In this document: positions 25,710 to 34,906 of the stretch, piece after piece
Layout of the letters: each line of letters opens with the position of its first letter
Position numbering within the stretch: position 1 is the stretch's first letter
Assembly: GCF_000717915.1 (NCBI RefSeq)
Contig: NZ_JOCX01000013.1
Location: 124,001-188,000, forward strand
Length of the DNA stretch: 64,000 nucleotides
From: Streptomyces sp. NRRL S-244
Lineage (GTDB): Bacteria > Actinomycetota > Actinomycetes > Streptomycetales > Streptomycetaceae
Direction of reading: 5' to 3'
Notes under the pieces: model-generated
Database searches by the model: none
Seen by the model: the letters and a program-made list of their open reading frames with translations, nothing else
What the model was told of the DNA's origin: nothing
Position numbers and translations under genes: made by a program

Positions 25710-25771
25710 CCACCGCAGGTCCCGCGGCCAACCGCCACAGGTCCCGCGGCCACCACCGCAGTCCCGCGGCC
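25709..25771 (+). repeat. Three imperfect 22-base repeats after phoD
   Basis: Units ending in GGTCCCGCGGCC begin at 25709, 25731 and 25753 (the third lacks one G). They start inside the phoD stop codon. No known function. Confidence 0.6.
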
Positions 25772-25792
25772 TCCCGGCCCGCGGCGCCGGCC

Positions 25793-25823
25793 GTCCGGGC
25801 CCCGGAACTCCCGGGGCCCGGAC
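25793..25823 (+). terminator. Perfect 13-bp hairpin terminator after phoD
   Basis: GTCCGGGCCCCGG (25793-25805), loop AACTC, then the exact reverse complement (25811-25823). It lies 84 bases after the phoD stop. Confidence 0.7.
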
Positions 25824-25963
25824 CCGGCCCCCGGCCCGCCGCTGCGGATTCCGGATGCCCACGCCCCTCTCGAAAACCGGGCGAAATCGGCCAGACGGAC
25901 ACTTAACCAGTCGGACACAGTTCGTTCGTGATCACGCAACACCCCTGCGTCACAGTGGCATGC

Positions 25964-27430
25964 ATGACTGAACGCAACCACGCCCCCGCTCACCGCCACC
26001 ACCGCCACCACTGGCGCCGCGACCTCGTCGAACTGGCCGCGCTGTTCTGCGCCGTCGCGGTCGCCGACGGCATCGCCAATCTCGTCGCGCACGGCCCCCA
26101 CGGCCCGATCCTGCTCATCGCCTCGGCCGTCGCACTCCTGGTCACGACGGCGTTCCACACCTGGTGGGCACGGCGCCACAGCCATGCACCGCCGCCGCCC
26201 GGCACAGCTCCCTCCGATCCGGCCCCCGGCACGACGGCGGCAAGGTCCGCGTCCGCGGCCACGTCCGCGTCGGGGTCCGCGTCGGAGAGCGCCACCGCCC
26301 CCACGACCGCACTGTGGCGGATGCGGACGACCGTACGGGACGAGCCCGGCAGCCTGGCCGCGATCTGCAGCGCGCTCGCCCACCACGGCGTGGACATCCT
26401 GACCCTCCAGACCCACCCGCTCCCCGAGGGCGGCACCGTCGACGAGTTCCTGCTGCGCTCCCCGCAGCAGCTGGCCTCCGCCGGCCTCTCCCGCGCCATC
26501 GCCGGGGCCGGCGGCCACAGCACCTGGATCGAACGCGCCGACGCGCACGACCTCGTCGACACCCCGACCCGGGTCCTCGGCCTGGCCACCCGCACCGCCC
26601 TGGACGCCGCCGAGCTGCCCCTCGCCCTGCGCCAGCTGCTCGGCCGCTGCACCATCCACTCGATCCCGGCCACCACCCTCTCCGGCCGCCCCAACGCGGG
26701 CGCCGACGCCCCGGTCGAGGGCGTCCTGGAGGCGACGGTGATGCGGCTGCGCGACCCCTCGGGCGGTGCCATCACCGTGGAGCGCCCCCATCTGCCCTTC
26801 ACCCCGACCGAGTTCGCCCGGGCCCGCGCCCTCGTCGAGCTCGACGCCCGGCTCGGCCCGCGCGTGCCGCGCAGCCAGGACGTGCTGACCCTGCCCGAGG
26901 GCAACGAGATCACCGTCCGCCGCGCCGACGGCTCCGACCTCGCCGCCGCCCGCGCGATGCACGACCGCTGCTCCGAGCGCACCCTGGGCCTGCGCTACCA
27001 CGGGCCCGTCGCCGACGCCGACCGCTACCTCGGCCACCTGCTGAGCCCCCGGTTCGGCCGTACGCTGGCCGCCACCACCGCGTCCGGCAAGCTCGTCGCC
27101 CTCGGCCACCTGCTGTGGGACGGGGACGAGACCGAGGTCGCGCTCCTGATCGAGGACGACTGGCAGCGCCGCGGGATCGGCTCCGAACTGCTGGGCCGCC
27201 TCATCTCGATGGCCGTCGAGGCCGGCTGCGACAGCGTGTACGCCGTCACCCAGTCCTCCAACACCGGCATGGTCGCGGCCATGCGCGGCCTCGGCCTCCC
27301 CCTCGACTACCAGATCGAGGAGGGCACCCTGGTGATCACGGCCCGGCTGGACGCGAAGCCGGCCACCTCCCGGGTCGCGTACGAGCTCCCGCGCGCGCAG
27401 CAGCCGTACGGCCAGCAGCACCCGCGCTGA
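25964..27430 (+). CDS. Membrane-anchored ACT-GNAT fusion protein
   Basis: A 488-residue protein with three parts. Two hydrophobic helices sit near the N-terminus (about 22-40 and 47-64), preceded by a His-rich stretch. An ACT-like ligand-binding domain follows after an Ala/Ser linker (VRDEPGSLAAICSALAHHGVDIL, about 130-200), and a C-terminal GNAT acetyltransferase domain (DDWQRRGIGSELLGRL, about 310-460). The arrangement suggests acetylation controlled by an amino acid (inference). ATG 25964 is used; GTG 25928 is also in frame. Neither has a strong RBS. Confidence 0.85.
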   Translation: MTERNHAPAHRHHRHHWRRDLVELAALFCAVAVADGIANLVAHGPHGPILLIASAVALLVTTAFHTWWARRHSHAPPPPGTAPSDPAPGTTAARSASAATSASGSASESATAPTTALWRMRTTVRDEPGSLAAICSALAHHGVDILTLQTHPLPEGGTVDEFLLRSPQQLASAGLSRAIAGAGGHSTWIERADAHDLVDTPTRVLGLATRTALDAAELPLALRQLLGRCTIHSIPATTLSGRPNAGADAPVEGVLEATVMRLRDPSGGAITVERPHLPFTPTEFARARALVELDARLGPRVPRSQDVLTLPEGNEITVRRADGSDLAAARAMHDRCSERTLGLRYHGPVADADRYLGHLLSPRFGRTLAATTASGKLVALGHLLWDGDETEVALLIEDDWQRRGIGSELLGRLISMAVEAGCDSVYAVTQSSNTGMVAAMRGLGLPLDYQIEEGTLVITARLDAKPATSRVAYELPRAQQPYGQQHPR

Positions 27431-27492
27431 ACCCGGCCCACCGGGATCACGCCAACCGGCCCGAACTCACCCCCGGACGCACGCCGTCGAAC

Positions 27493-27528
27493 GCACGGGA
27501 GCGGAACCACGCTCCGCCGCTCCCGTGC
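27493..27528 (+). terminator. 12-bp hairpin after the ACT-GNAT gene
   Basis: GCACGGGAGCGG (27493-27504) pairs exactly with 27517-27528 around a 12-base loop. It lies 62 bases after the stop codon and before the DUF885 gene. Confidence 0.6.
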
Positions 27529-27591
27529 ACGTCAGGAGGCTGAAAGCGAACGGTGATGACGCGGGGCCGTCCCGCGTACGAAGATGGCCGC

Positions 27592-29340
27592 ATGTCAGAG
27601 ACCCTTCGCAGCGACAGCGCTTCCCGGCTGCCCCGCCAGGTCGCCGACGCATACGTCGACGACCTCATTGCCATCGATCCGATCGCGGGCACCTATCTCG
27701 GTGTCGCCGCGTGCTCCAGCCGGCTCCCGGACTTCTCGCCCGCCGGCCGTGCGGCCGCCGCCGAACTGTCCCGTTCCACCCTCGCCCGCCTCGACGCCGC
27801 CGAGCGGCTGCCCGGCGCGGACAGCGACGCCGAGCGCCGCTGCGGCCGCCTGCTGCGCGAGCGCCTCAATGCCGAACTCGCGGTGTACGAGGCGGACGAG
27901 GACCTGCGGACCGTCAGCAACATCCACTCGCCCGCGCACGCCGTCCGCGACGTCTTCACCCTGACCCCGTCCGACACGGACGAGGACTGGGCCGCGATCG
28001 CCGAGCGGCTGCGCGCGGTCCCCGCCGCCCTCGCCGGCTACCGCGAGAGCCTCGGACTCGGCCTGGACCGCGGCCTGTACGGGGGCCCGCGCGCCACCGC
28101 CACCTTCATCGACCAGCTCACCACCTGGGCGGGCGAGGACGGCGACGGCGCGGACGGCGACAGCGACGGCGGCGCCAACGGCGACGGCGACGGCACGGGC
28201 TTCTTCGGCGAACTCGCGTCCCGCGGCCCGGAGGCGCTGCGCGCCGGGCTGGAGGAGGCGGCCGCCGGAGCCACCGCGGCCCTCGCCGGACTCCGCGACT
28301 GGATGCGCGACGTGTACGCCCCCGCCGTCGCGGACGCGCCGGACCCGGTGGGCCGCGAGCGCTACGCCCGCTGGTCGCGCTACTTCAACGGCACGGACCT
28401 GGACCTGGACGAGGCGTACGCCTACGGCTGGTCGGAGTACCACCGGCTGCTCGCCGAGATGAACGCCGAGGCCGCCAAGATCCTGCCGGGCGCGGGCCCT
28501 TGGGAGGCGCTGGCCCACCTCGACGAGCACGGCACGCACATCGAGGGCGTCGACGAGGTCCAGGCCTGGCTCCAGGGCATCATGGACGAGGCCATCGAGA
28601 ACCTCGACGGCACCCACTTCGAGCTCGCCGAGCGCGTGAAGCGGGTGGAATCCATGATCGCCCCGCCGGGCGGCGCGGCGGCCCCGTACTACACGAACCC
28701 CTCGGAGGACTTCTCCCGCCCGGGGCGCACCTGGCTGCCGACGATGGGCCAGACCCGCTTCCCGGTGTACGACCTGGTCTCCACCTGGTACCACGAGGGC
28801 GTTCCGGGCCACCACCTCCAGCTCGCGCAATGGGCGCACGTCGCGGACCAGCTCTCCCGCTACCAGGCCAGCGTCGGCCTCGTCAGCGCCAACGTCGAGG
28901 GCTGGGCGCTGTACGCGGAGCGCCTGATGGACGAGCTGGGCTACCTCAAGGACGCCGAGCAGCGCCTGGGCTACCTGGACTGCCAGATGATGCGCGCCGC
29001 GCGCGTCATCGTGGACATCGGCATGCACCTGGGCCTGGAGATCCCGGCGGACTCGCCGTTCCACCCGGGCGAGCGCTGGACGGTGGAGCTGGCGCAGGAG
29101 TTCTTCGGCCTGCACAGCGGCCGGCCCGCGGACTTCATCGAGAGCGAGGTGACCCGCTACCTCTCGATGCCGGGACAGGCGATCGGCTACAAGCTGGGCG
29201 AGCGGGCCTGGCTGCTCGGGCGGGACAACGCCCGCGCCGCGCACGGCGACTCCTTCGACCTGAAGGCGTGGCACATGGCGGCGCTGTCGCAGGGCTCGCT
29301 GGGTCTGGACGACCTGGTGGACGAGCTGTCGAAGCTCTGA
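27592..29340 (+). CDS. DUF885 family protein (putative metallo-hydrolase)
   Basis: A 582-residue cytoplasmic protein of the DUF885 family. The signature HEGVPGHHLQLAQ, a HExxH-like motif, suggests a zinc hydrolase or carboxypeptidase-like activity; this is not proven for the family. An unusual Asp/Gly-rich low-complexity insert (GEDGDGADGDSDGGANGDGD) occupies about residues 181-200. The ATG at 27592 (MSETLRSDSASRL) is used; GTG 27553 and ATG 27556 are in frame upstream. A long hairpin follows the gene. Confidence 0.87.
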   Translation: MSETLRSDSASRLPRQVADAYVDDLIAIDPIAGTYLGVAACSSRLPDFSPAGRAAAAELSRSTLARLDAAERLPGADSDAERRCGRLLRERLNAELAVYEADEDLRTVSNIHSPAHAVRDVFTLTPSDTDEDWAAIAERLRAVPAALAGYRESLGLGLDRGLYGGPRATATFIDQLTTWAGEDGDGADGDSDGGANGDGDGTGFFGELASRGPEALRAGLEEAAAGATAALAGLRDWMRDVYAPAVADAPDPVGRERYARWSRYFNGTDLDLDEAYAYGWSEYHRLLAEMNAEAAKILPGAGPWEALAHLDEHGTHIEGVDEVQAWLQGIMDEAIENLDGTHFELAERVKRVESMIAPPGGAAAPYYTNPSEDFSRPGRTWLPTMGQTRFPVYDLVSTWYHEGVPGHHLQLAQWAHVADQLSRYQASVGLVSANVEGWALYAERLMDELGYLKDAEQRLGYLDCQMMRAARVIVDIGMHLGLEIPADSPFHPGERWTVELAQEFFGLHSGRPADFIESEVTRYLSMPGQAIGYKLGERAWLLGRDNARAAHGDSFDLKAWHMAALSQGSLGLDDLVDELSKL

Positions 29341-29355
29341 TCGACGGCGATGGCG

Positions 29356-29401
29356 CGTACGGGCCGCCCGCTCCCTCGCAGGGGAGCGGGCGGCCCGTAC
29401 G
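29356..29401. terminator. Perfect 20-bp bidirectional terminator
   Basis: Bases 29356-29375 pair perfectly with 29382-29401 around a 6-base loop. The hairpin sits between the convergent DUF885 and rhodanese genes, so it should stop transcription from both sides. Confidence 0.85.
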
Positions 29402-29425
29402 GCGTTCCGTCGCGAAACCGGACCG

Positions 29426-30079
29426 TCAGCAGCCGCAGTCGTCGGAGTCGGTCGGCGCGGTCAGCGGGTCCGCCTCGGCACGCTGCCGGCCGCCCTGCCA
29501 GGTCTCGACCTCGAAACCCTCGCGGATCCAGTACTCGATGCCGCCGAGCATCTCCTTGACCTGGAAGCCGAGCTGGGCCAGGGCGAGCGCGGAGCGGGCG
29601 CCCCCGTTGCAGCCGGGGCCCCAGCAGTACGTGACCACGGGAAGGCCCTTGTCGAGGAGCTGCTCGGCCTGCTCGGGGACGAGGGCGGTCGGCAGGTGGA
29701 CCGCACCCGGCACGTGGGCCTGGTCCCAGGCCGGGGTGGAGCGGGAGTCGACCAGCTGGAAGCCGAGCTCGGCTCCCTGCTCGCGGTGGGCCTTGAAGGC
29801 GGCGGCGACGTCGGACACGTCCGCGTGGAAGGCGAGGCTCGCGGCGAAGTAGGCGGCGGCCGCGGCCGGGGCGGCCGGGGGCACCCGGAGCACGGGGTTC
29901 GCGGCGAGCGCGGCGGCGGGCGCCGGAGCGGGCGAGAGCACGGCGGCGGGCGCCGGAGCAGGCGCGGGCACGGGCGTGGGCACGGGCACGGCAGCAGGCG
30001 CGGGCACGGGCGCGGGCACGGCAGCAGGCGCGGGAGCGGGGGCGGCGGCCGGGGCGGCGCTGTTCTGTGTCGTCGTCAT
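29426..30079 (-). CDS. Rhodanese-domain protein with Ala/Pro-rich N-terminus
   Basis: A 217-residue protein. Residues 1-70 are Pro-Ala repeats (APAPAAVPAPVPAP), then a helical stretch and a rhodanese domain (about 95-195) with the active-site cysteine in YCWGPGCNG, preceded by LVDSRSTPAWDQAHVPGAVHL. It ends DDCGC. Rhodaneses carry persulfide sulfur. The N-terminal repeat is encoded by a 30-base-period tandem repeat. It is divergent from an Lrp/AsnC regulator, which may control it. Confidence 0.88.
   Translation of the reverse strand: MTTTQNSAAPAAAPAPAPAAVPAPVPAPAAVPVPTPVPAPAPAPAAVLSPAPAPAAALAANPVLRVPPAAPAAAAAYFAASLAFHADVSDVAAAFKAHREQGAELGFQLVDSRSTPAWDQAHVPGAVHLPTALVPEQAEQLLDKGLPVVTYCWGPGCNGGARSALALAQLGFQVKEMLGGIEYWIREGFEVETWQGGRQRAEADPLTAPTDSDDCGC
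29911..30034 (-). repeat. 30-base-period tandem repeat coding Pro-Ala repeats
   Basis: A 19-base block is repeated at 29911 and 29941, and a 21-base block at 29984 and 30014, both with a 30-base period. They encode the Ala/Pro-rich N-terminus of the rhodanese protein. Copy number is likely to vary between strains. Confidence 0.75.
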
Positions 30080-30122
30080 GGCTCTGAATCTACGAGCCGC
30101 TGATCATCCCGGGAAGTGGCTT

Positions 30123-30152
30123 TCCCCGGCCTTCCCCTTGTTCGGCCGGGGA
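30123..30152. promoter_or_regulatory. Inverted repeat between rhodanese and Lrp genes
   Basis: TCCCCGGCC and GGCCGGGGA, a perfect 9+9 inverted repeat with a 12-base spacer. It ends 21 bases before the Lrp start. Candidate autoregulatory operator, or a leader hairpin. Confidence 0.4.
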
Positions 30153-30173
30153 TTCCCCTGCTACACCTGCCTC

Positions 30174-30620
30174 ATGACCGACTATTCCCCTGACGCCACC
30201 GACTGGCGCATTCTGACGGCCCTCCAAGAGGACGGCCGGGCCAGCTTCGCCGATCTGGCGCGCGCCGTTTCGATGTCCGCCAGCGCGGTCACCGAGCGGG
30301 TGCGCCGCCTGGAGGAGGCGGGCGTGATCACCGGGTACACCGCCGTGGTGGACGCGGAGAAGCTGGGCAAGTCCATCCTGGCGCTGGTCCGGCTGCGCTA
30401 TCCGCACGGCAACTACAAGCCGTTCCACGACCTGCTGGAGGCGACCCCGGAGATCCTGGAGGCCCACCACGTCACGGGCGACGACTGCTTCGTGCTCAAG
30501 GTCGCCACCCGCTCGATGGGGCATCTGGAGGAGGTCGCGGGCCGGATCTCGGGCCTGGGCTCCGTCACCACCAGCATCGTGTACTCCTCGCCGCTGTCCC
30601 GGCGCCCGCTCAGTCCCTGA
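30174..30620 (+). CDS. Lrp/AsnC-family transcriptional regulator
   Basis: A 148-residue regulator with an N-terminal helix-turn-helix (LTALQEDGRASFADLARAVSMSASAVTERVRRLEEAGVI split over residues 13-51) and a C-terminal RAM/AsnC effector domain (HHVTGDDCFVLKV). These proteins usually sense amino acids and often control the divergent neighbour, here the rhodanese gene. Its 3' end overlaps the convergent sbcC end by 11 bases. Confidence 0.92.
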   Translation: MTDYSPDATDWRILTALQEDGRASFADLARAVSMSASAVTERVRRLEEAGVITGYTAVVDAEKLGKSILALVRLRYPHGNYKPFHDLLEATPEILEAHHVTGDDCFVLKVATRSMGHLEEVAGRISGLGSVTTSIVYSSPLSRRPLSP

Positions 30621-33600
30621 GGGACGCCGTGCGGTGGCGGACCTCCGAGCCGCCGCGCTGCTTGACGATCTCCAACTGGGCCTGGACGCGGGTGCGCAGG
30701 TCGGCGACGTGGCTCACGATGCCGACGCTGCGGTCCCGTTCGCGCAGCGAGTCCAGTACGTCGAGCACCTCGTCGAGCGCCTGGTCGTCGAGGCTGCCGA
30801 AGCCCTCGTCGATGAACAGGGTGTCCAGGCGCATGCCGCCCGCCTCGTCGGTGACCACGTCGGCCAGACCGAGGGCCAGGGCGAGCGAGGCGAAGAAGGT
30901 CTCGCCGCCCGACAGCGTGGCCGTGTCCCGCTCGCTGCCGGTCCAGGCGTCCACCACGTGCAGCCCGAGGCCCGAACGCCCGCGTCCGCTCGCCTTGGCG
31001 TCGGAGTGGACGAGCGTGTAGCGGCCGCCGGACATCCGCAGCAGCCGTACGGTCGCGGCGGCCGCGACCTGCTCCAGGCGGGCCGCCAGGACGTACGCCT
31101 CCAGCCGCATCTTGCGCTCGTTGTCGGCGGAGGTGCCCGCGGTGAGCCCGGCCAGCCGGGCCACCCGGTCGTAGGCCTCGCGCAGCGGGCCCAGCGCGCG
31201 CAGCTCCTGCTCCGCCTGCCGGGAGAGCCGGTCCAGCTCCGCGCAGCGCACCCGGGCCGCGTCCACGGCGGACCCCGCCGTACGGAGCTTCGCGGCGGCC
31301 CGCGCTTCGTACGCCTCGGCGGCATCCGGCGCGGCCGGGGGCAGCGTCGCGGCCAGCGCGGTGTCGGTCTCGCCGAGGCGGTCCGCCAGCATGGCCTCCT
31401 CCGCCTGCCAGGCGTCCAGCCTCCGCTGGAGGGCGGTGCGTTCGTAGTCCGGGAGGACCGCGTCGGCGGCGGCCTCGACGGTGTCGAATCCGGCCTTGAA
31501 GGCGGCGTCGGCGAGTTGGGCGTCGGCCTCCTTGAGCCGGGCGGCGGTGTCCTCGGCCCGGCGCAGCGCGGCGGCGGCCCCGGTGACCATCCGGACCCGG
31601 TCCTCCAGGGTCCGGGCGCGGGCCGCGACGGTGGGCGCGCCGTCCCGTACGAGGGCGAGCTCCGCCTCCAGCGAGGCCTGCTCCTGGTCCAGTGCCTCGC
31701 GCCGGGAGGCCCGGCCGGCGGCCCGGCGCTCGGCGTCGAGCCGGTCGGAGCTGCGTACGGTGTGCTCCCGCTCGGCGCCGGCCAGCCGCTCCCGGGCGGC
31801 GTGCAGCCCGGCCGCCGCGGCGTGGGCGGCGGCGTGCCGGGAGCTCAGGTCCGAGGTCAGCGCGAGGAGTTCCGCGGTGGTGGCCTCCCCGGCGGCCGCC
31901 GCGGCCTCGGCCCGCGCCTCCTGGACGGCGGCGAGTTTCCGCTCGACTGCGGCCCGGCGCCCCTCGGCCTGCTCGTAGCGGGCGTGGGCGGCGTCCTCGG
32001 CGGCCCGGTCCACGTGCCCGGGGGCCGGTCGCGCCGGAGCGGGGTGCTCCGCCGATCCGCACACCGTGCACGCCTCCCCCGCCACCAGCGCCTCGGCTAG
32101 CTCGGCGGCGATCCCGCGCAGCCGGGCCTCCTTGAGCTCCAGCCAGCGCTCCCGGGCGGCGGTCGACTCCTCGCGTACGGAGAGCAGTTCGCCCTCGGCG
32201 CGCTGCGCATCGGCGTCCAGCGCATCCCGGCGCTGGGATGCGGTCAGGTGCATCCGGGCCGGCTCCAGCCGCCCCGCGAGCTGCTCGGCCAGCGTCGCGG
32301 CCTGCTGGGCGGCGTCCACCCGCTCGGCCAGCGCGGTCCGGGTGGCCTCCCAGCGGGCGAGCCAGTCGGCGGAGTCCCGCAGCAGCTCCTCGGCGTCGCG
32401 GGCCTCCCGCTCCAGGGTGGCCCGCTCCCGGCCGATCTCGGCGCTGCGCTGCTCGGACCGCTGGGCGGCGCCGAGTGCGCCGAGGTCCTCGCGCAGCCGC
32501 TGCTCCACGGCCGACAGCTGCTCGGTGCCCGCCTCGGCGAGGGACGGCGGGAGCTGCGCGCGGGCGGCGGCCTCCGCGTGGGCGGCGGACAGGTGGGCCG
32601 CCGACGCGGCTCCGCGCAGTTCCAGGGCGGGGGCCGCCAGGGCGCCGCGCCGGGCCCGGTCCAGCAGGGCGCGGACCCGCTCCCGCTCGGGCTCCGCCTC
32701 GGCGAGCAGGGCGGTGCGGCGGGCCGTCTCGGCGTGCCGGCGCTGGAGGCGGTCGAGCTCCCGCGCCTCCCCGGCGGCCCGCCGGGCGGCGGCGTGCCGG
32801 CCCTCGACGGCGGCCAGCGCGTACTCGGCGACCGTCAGCCGCTCCCGGGCGGCGCAGCGGGCGACGGCGGCCCAGGCCCGGACGGCCCCGGCCAGCCCGG
32901 GATCGCCCGGCTGGTGCCCGGGCAGCGGCCAGGCCCGCAGGTCGGCACTGTCCCCGGCGGCCTGGGCGAGCCGCTGGGCGGTGCCGAGCACCTTCTCGTC
33001 GCCGGCGCGGACCTTGGCCTCGGCGGCCCGGCGGCGCTCGGCGAGCAGCGTCTCGACGGCGGCGAAGCGGCGGGTGTCGAAGAGCCGGCCCAGCAGCCGG
33101 CCCCGCGCCGCCTCGTCGGCCCGCAGGAACTTGGCGAACTCGCCCTGCGGCAACAACACGACCTGGCAGAACTGCTCGCGGCTCATGCCGAGCAGCTGCT
33201 CGATCTCCTCGCCGATCTCCTGATGGGAACGGCTGAGGGCCTGCCAGCGTTCCCCGTCGTACTCGCGCAGCCAGCTCTGCGCCTTGTCCTTGGTGGTGCC
33301 GGTGCCGCGCTTCTTCGGCCGGTCCTGCTCGGGGCGCCGGGTGATCTCCAGGCGCCGCCCGCCCGCGGTGAGTTCGAGGGCGACCTCGGTGGGGGTCCCG
33401 GCGTCGGCGTGGTCGCTGCGCAGGCTGGTGCCGGGGGCCTGGCGGGGGCCGGGCACCGATCCGTACAGGGCGTAGCAGACGGCGTCGAGGACGGAGGTCT
33501 TGCCCGCGCCGGTGGGGCCGTGGAGCAGGAAGATCCCGGCGCCCGACAGCGCGTCGAAGTCGATCTCCTGGGGTTCGGCGAAGGGGCCGAAGGCGGTGAT

Positions 33601-33621
33601 CCTGAGCCGGTGCAGCCTCAT
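30610..33621 (-). CDS. sbcC: Exonuclease SbcCD subunit SbcC
   Basis: Large SMC-like ATPase subunit of the Mre11/Rad50-type nuclease that opens DNA hairpins and protein-blocked ends. The protein is 1003 residues. Walker A is GPTGAGKT (35-42); coiled coils rich in Ala, Arg and Glu flank the zinc hook Cys518-Thr-Val-Cys521. The signature TLSGGETFFASLALALGLADVV and Walker B LDTLFIDEGFGSLD are near the C-terminus. The start codon overlaps the sbcD stop by 4 bases (ATGA). Confidence 0.96.
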   Translation of the reverse strand: MRLHRLRITAFGPFAEPQEIDFDALSGAGIFLLHGPTGAGKTSVLDAVCYALYGSVPGPRQAPGTSLRSDHADAGTPTEVALELTAGGRRLEITRRPEQDRPKKRGTGTTKDKAQSWLREYDGERWQALSRSHQEIGEEIEQLLGMSREQFCQVVLLPQGEFAKFLRADEAARGRLLGRLFDTRRFAAVETLLAERRRAAEAKVRAGDEKVLGTAQRLAQAAGDSADLRAWPLPGHQPGDPGLAGAVRAWAAVARCAARERLTVAEYALAAVEGRHAAARRAAGEARELDRLQRRHAETARRTALLAEAEPERERVRALLDRARRGALAAPALELRGAASAAHLSAAHAEAAARAQLPPSLAEAGTEQLSAVEQRLREDLGALGAAQRSEQRSAEIGRERATLEREARDAEELLRDSADWLARWEATRTALAERVDAAQQAATLAEQLAGRLEPARMHLTASQRRDALDADAQRAEGELLSVREESTAARERWLELKEARLRGIAAELAEALVAGEACTVCGSAEHPAPARPAPGHVDRAAEDAAHARYEQAEGRRAAVERKLAAVQEARAEAAAAAGEATTAELLALTSDLSSRHAAAHAAAAGLHAARERLAGAEREHTVRSSDRLDAERRAAGRASRREALDQEQASLEAELALVRDGAPTVAARARTLEDRVRMVTGAAAALRRAEDTAARLKEADAQLADAAFKAGFDTVEAAADAVLPDYERTALQRRLDAWQAEEAMLADRLGETDTALAATLPPAAPDAAEAYEARAAAKLRTAGSAVDAARVRCAELDRLSRQAEQELRALGPLREAYDRVARLAGLTAGTSADNERKMRLEAYVLAARLEQVAAAATVRLLRMSGGRYTLVHSDAKASGRGRSGLGLHVVDAWTGSERDTATLSGGETFFASLALALGLADVVTDEAGGMRLDTLFIDEGFGSLDDQALDEVLDVLDSLRERDRSVGIVSHVADLRTRVQAQLEIVKQRGGSEVRHRTASLRD

Positions 33622-34784
33622 CGACGGGTCTCCTGCCGGCTGTCGTCCGCCCGTACGTCCTCGAAGGCGCCCTGGAGCACGGCCCGTTCGGCCTCGTCCG
33701 CGACCCCGCCGCCGCGTACGTGGGCGACGAAGTCCTCGGCGATCTCCTGGTCGCTGCGCCCCTTCAGGCGCTGGGCGTACGAGGCCCCGCCGGACTCCTC
33801 GCGGCCCTCGGGATCGAAGGCGAGGCTCAGGGTGTGCGGGAAGCGGGCGGTGAGCCGGGCCATCGGGTCCTCGGGACGGACCGGGTCCGTGAGGGTGGCC
33901 TCGATCCAGGAGTCCTCGTACGCGTCGTACGCGGCCTCCTCCAGCAGGGTGTCGAGCCGTCCCCGGAGCCGGGCGAGCGGGCGCGGCACGGGGGTGTCGA
34001 CGCGCTGGGCGGTGATCTCCCCGGCCGGGCCGAGGTCGATCAGCCACATGGTCTTGCGGTGGTCGGCCTCGGAGAAGGAGTAGGCGAGCGGGGAACCGGA
34101 GTAGCGGACCCGTTCGTTGATGGTCTGGCAGCCGTGGAGGTGGCCGAGGGCGGCGTAGTCCACTCCGTCGAAGACGGAGGCGGGCACGGCCTCGACCCCG
34201 CCGACGGCGATGTCGCGCTCGCTGTCGCTGGCCTGCCCGCCGGTGACGAAGGCGTGGGCGAGGACGACGGAGCGGGTGCCGGGGGCGCGCGTGGCGAGGT
34301 CGGCCCGGACCAGGTCCATGGCCGCGCCCAGCACGGCCTCGTGGCTCACCTTCTGCGCGGCGAACCGGTCCTTCACCAGGGCGGGCTCCAGGTACGGCAG
34401 TCCGTACAGGGCGACCTCCCCGTGTACGTCGGCCAGCACCACGGGGTCGGCGCAGCCCTCGGGGTCGGTCCGCAGGTGGATCCCGGCCCGGCCGATCAGC
34501 CCGGCACCGACGCCGAGCCGGCGGGCGGAATCGTGGTTCCCGGAGATCATCACGGTGGGCACGCCGAGGTCGGCGAGCCGGTGCAGTGCCCGGTCGTACA
34601 GCTCGACGGCGGGCAGCGGGGGCACGGCCCGGTCGTAGACGTCGCCGGCGACGAGGACGGCGTCGATCTCGTGCTCGCGGACGGTCTCGACCAGGTGGTC
34701 GATGAAGGCGGCCTGGGCCCCGAGCAGGTTCACGCGGTGGAAGGACCGGCCGAGGTGCCAGTCGGAGGTGTGCAGGAGCCTCAC
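33618..34784 (-). CDS. sbcD: Exonuclease SbcCD subunit SbcD
   Basis: Mre11-type metallophosphoesterase nuclease partner of SbcC. The 388-residue protein starts at GTG 34784 (MRLLHTSDWHLGRSF) and shows the phosphoesterase motifs TSDWHLG, VAGDVYDR, SGNHDS, LAHAF and GHLHG. An in-frame GTG at 34814 would add ten Arg-rich residues without homology, so I prefer 34784. It is translationally coupled to sbcC. Confidence 0.95.
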   Translation of the reverse strand: MRLLHTSDWHLGRSFHRVNLLGAQAAFIDHLVETVREHEIDAVLVAGDVYDRAVPPLPAVELYDRALHRLADLGVPTVMISGNHDSARRLGVGAGLIGRAGIHLRTDPEGCADPVVLADVHGEVALYGLPYLEPALVKDRFAAQKVSHEAVLGAAMDLVRADLATRAPGTRSVVLAHAFVTGGQASDSERDIAVGGVEAVPASVFDGVDYAALGHLHGCQTINERVRYSGSPLAYSFSEADHRKTMWLIDLGPAGEITAQRVDTPVPRPLARLRGRLDTLLEEAAYDAYEDSWIEATLTDPVRPEDPMARLTARFPHTLSLAFDPEGREESGGASYAQRLKGRSDQEIAEDFVAHVRGGGVADEAERAVLQGAFEDVRADDSRQETRR

Positions 34785-34906
34785 TCGCCGGCCCCGCCGG
34801 ACGTCTCGCCGCACATGTTTCTTCCGTCCCCCTGGTCGTCCCGGTCGTCTCCCGCTCGCTGAGCCCCTCTACGCTAACGCGTCACCGGGGCCCCCGGGCC
34901 ACGTCC

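Noticed and set aside
33622-34047. Upstream extension of sbcC across sbcD
   Set aside because: Walker A begins 35 residues after ATG 33621 as in other SbcC proteins, and the extension overlaps sbcD in another frame.
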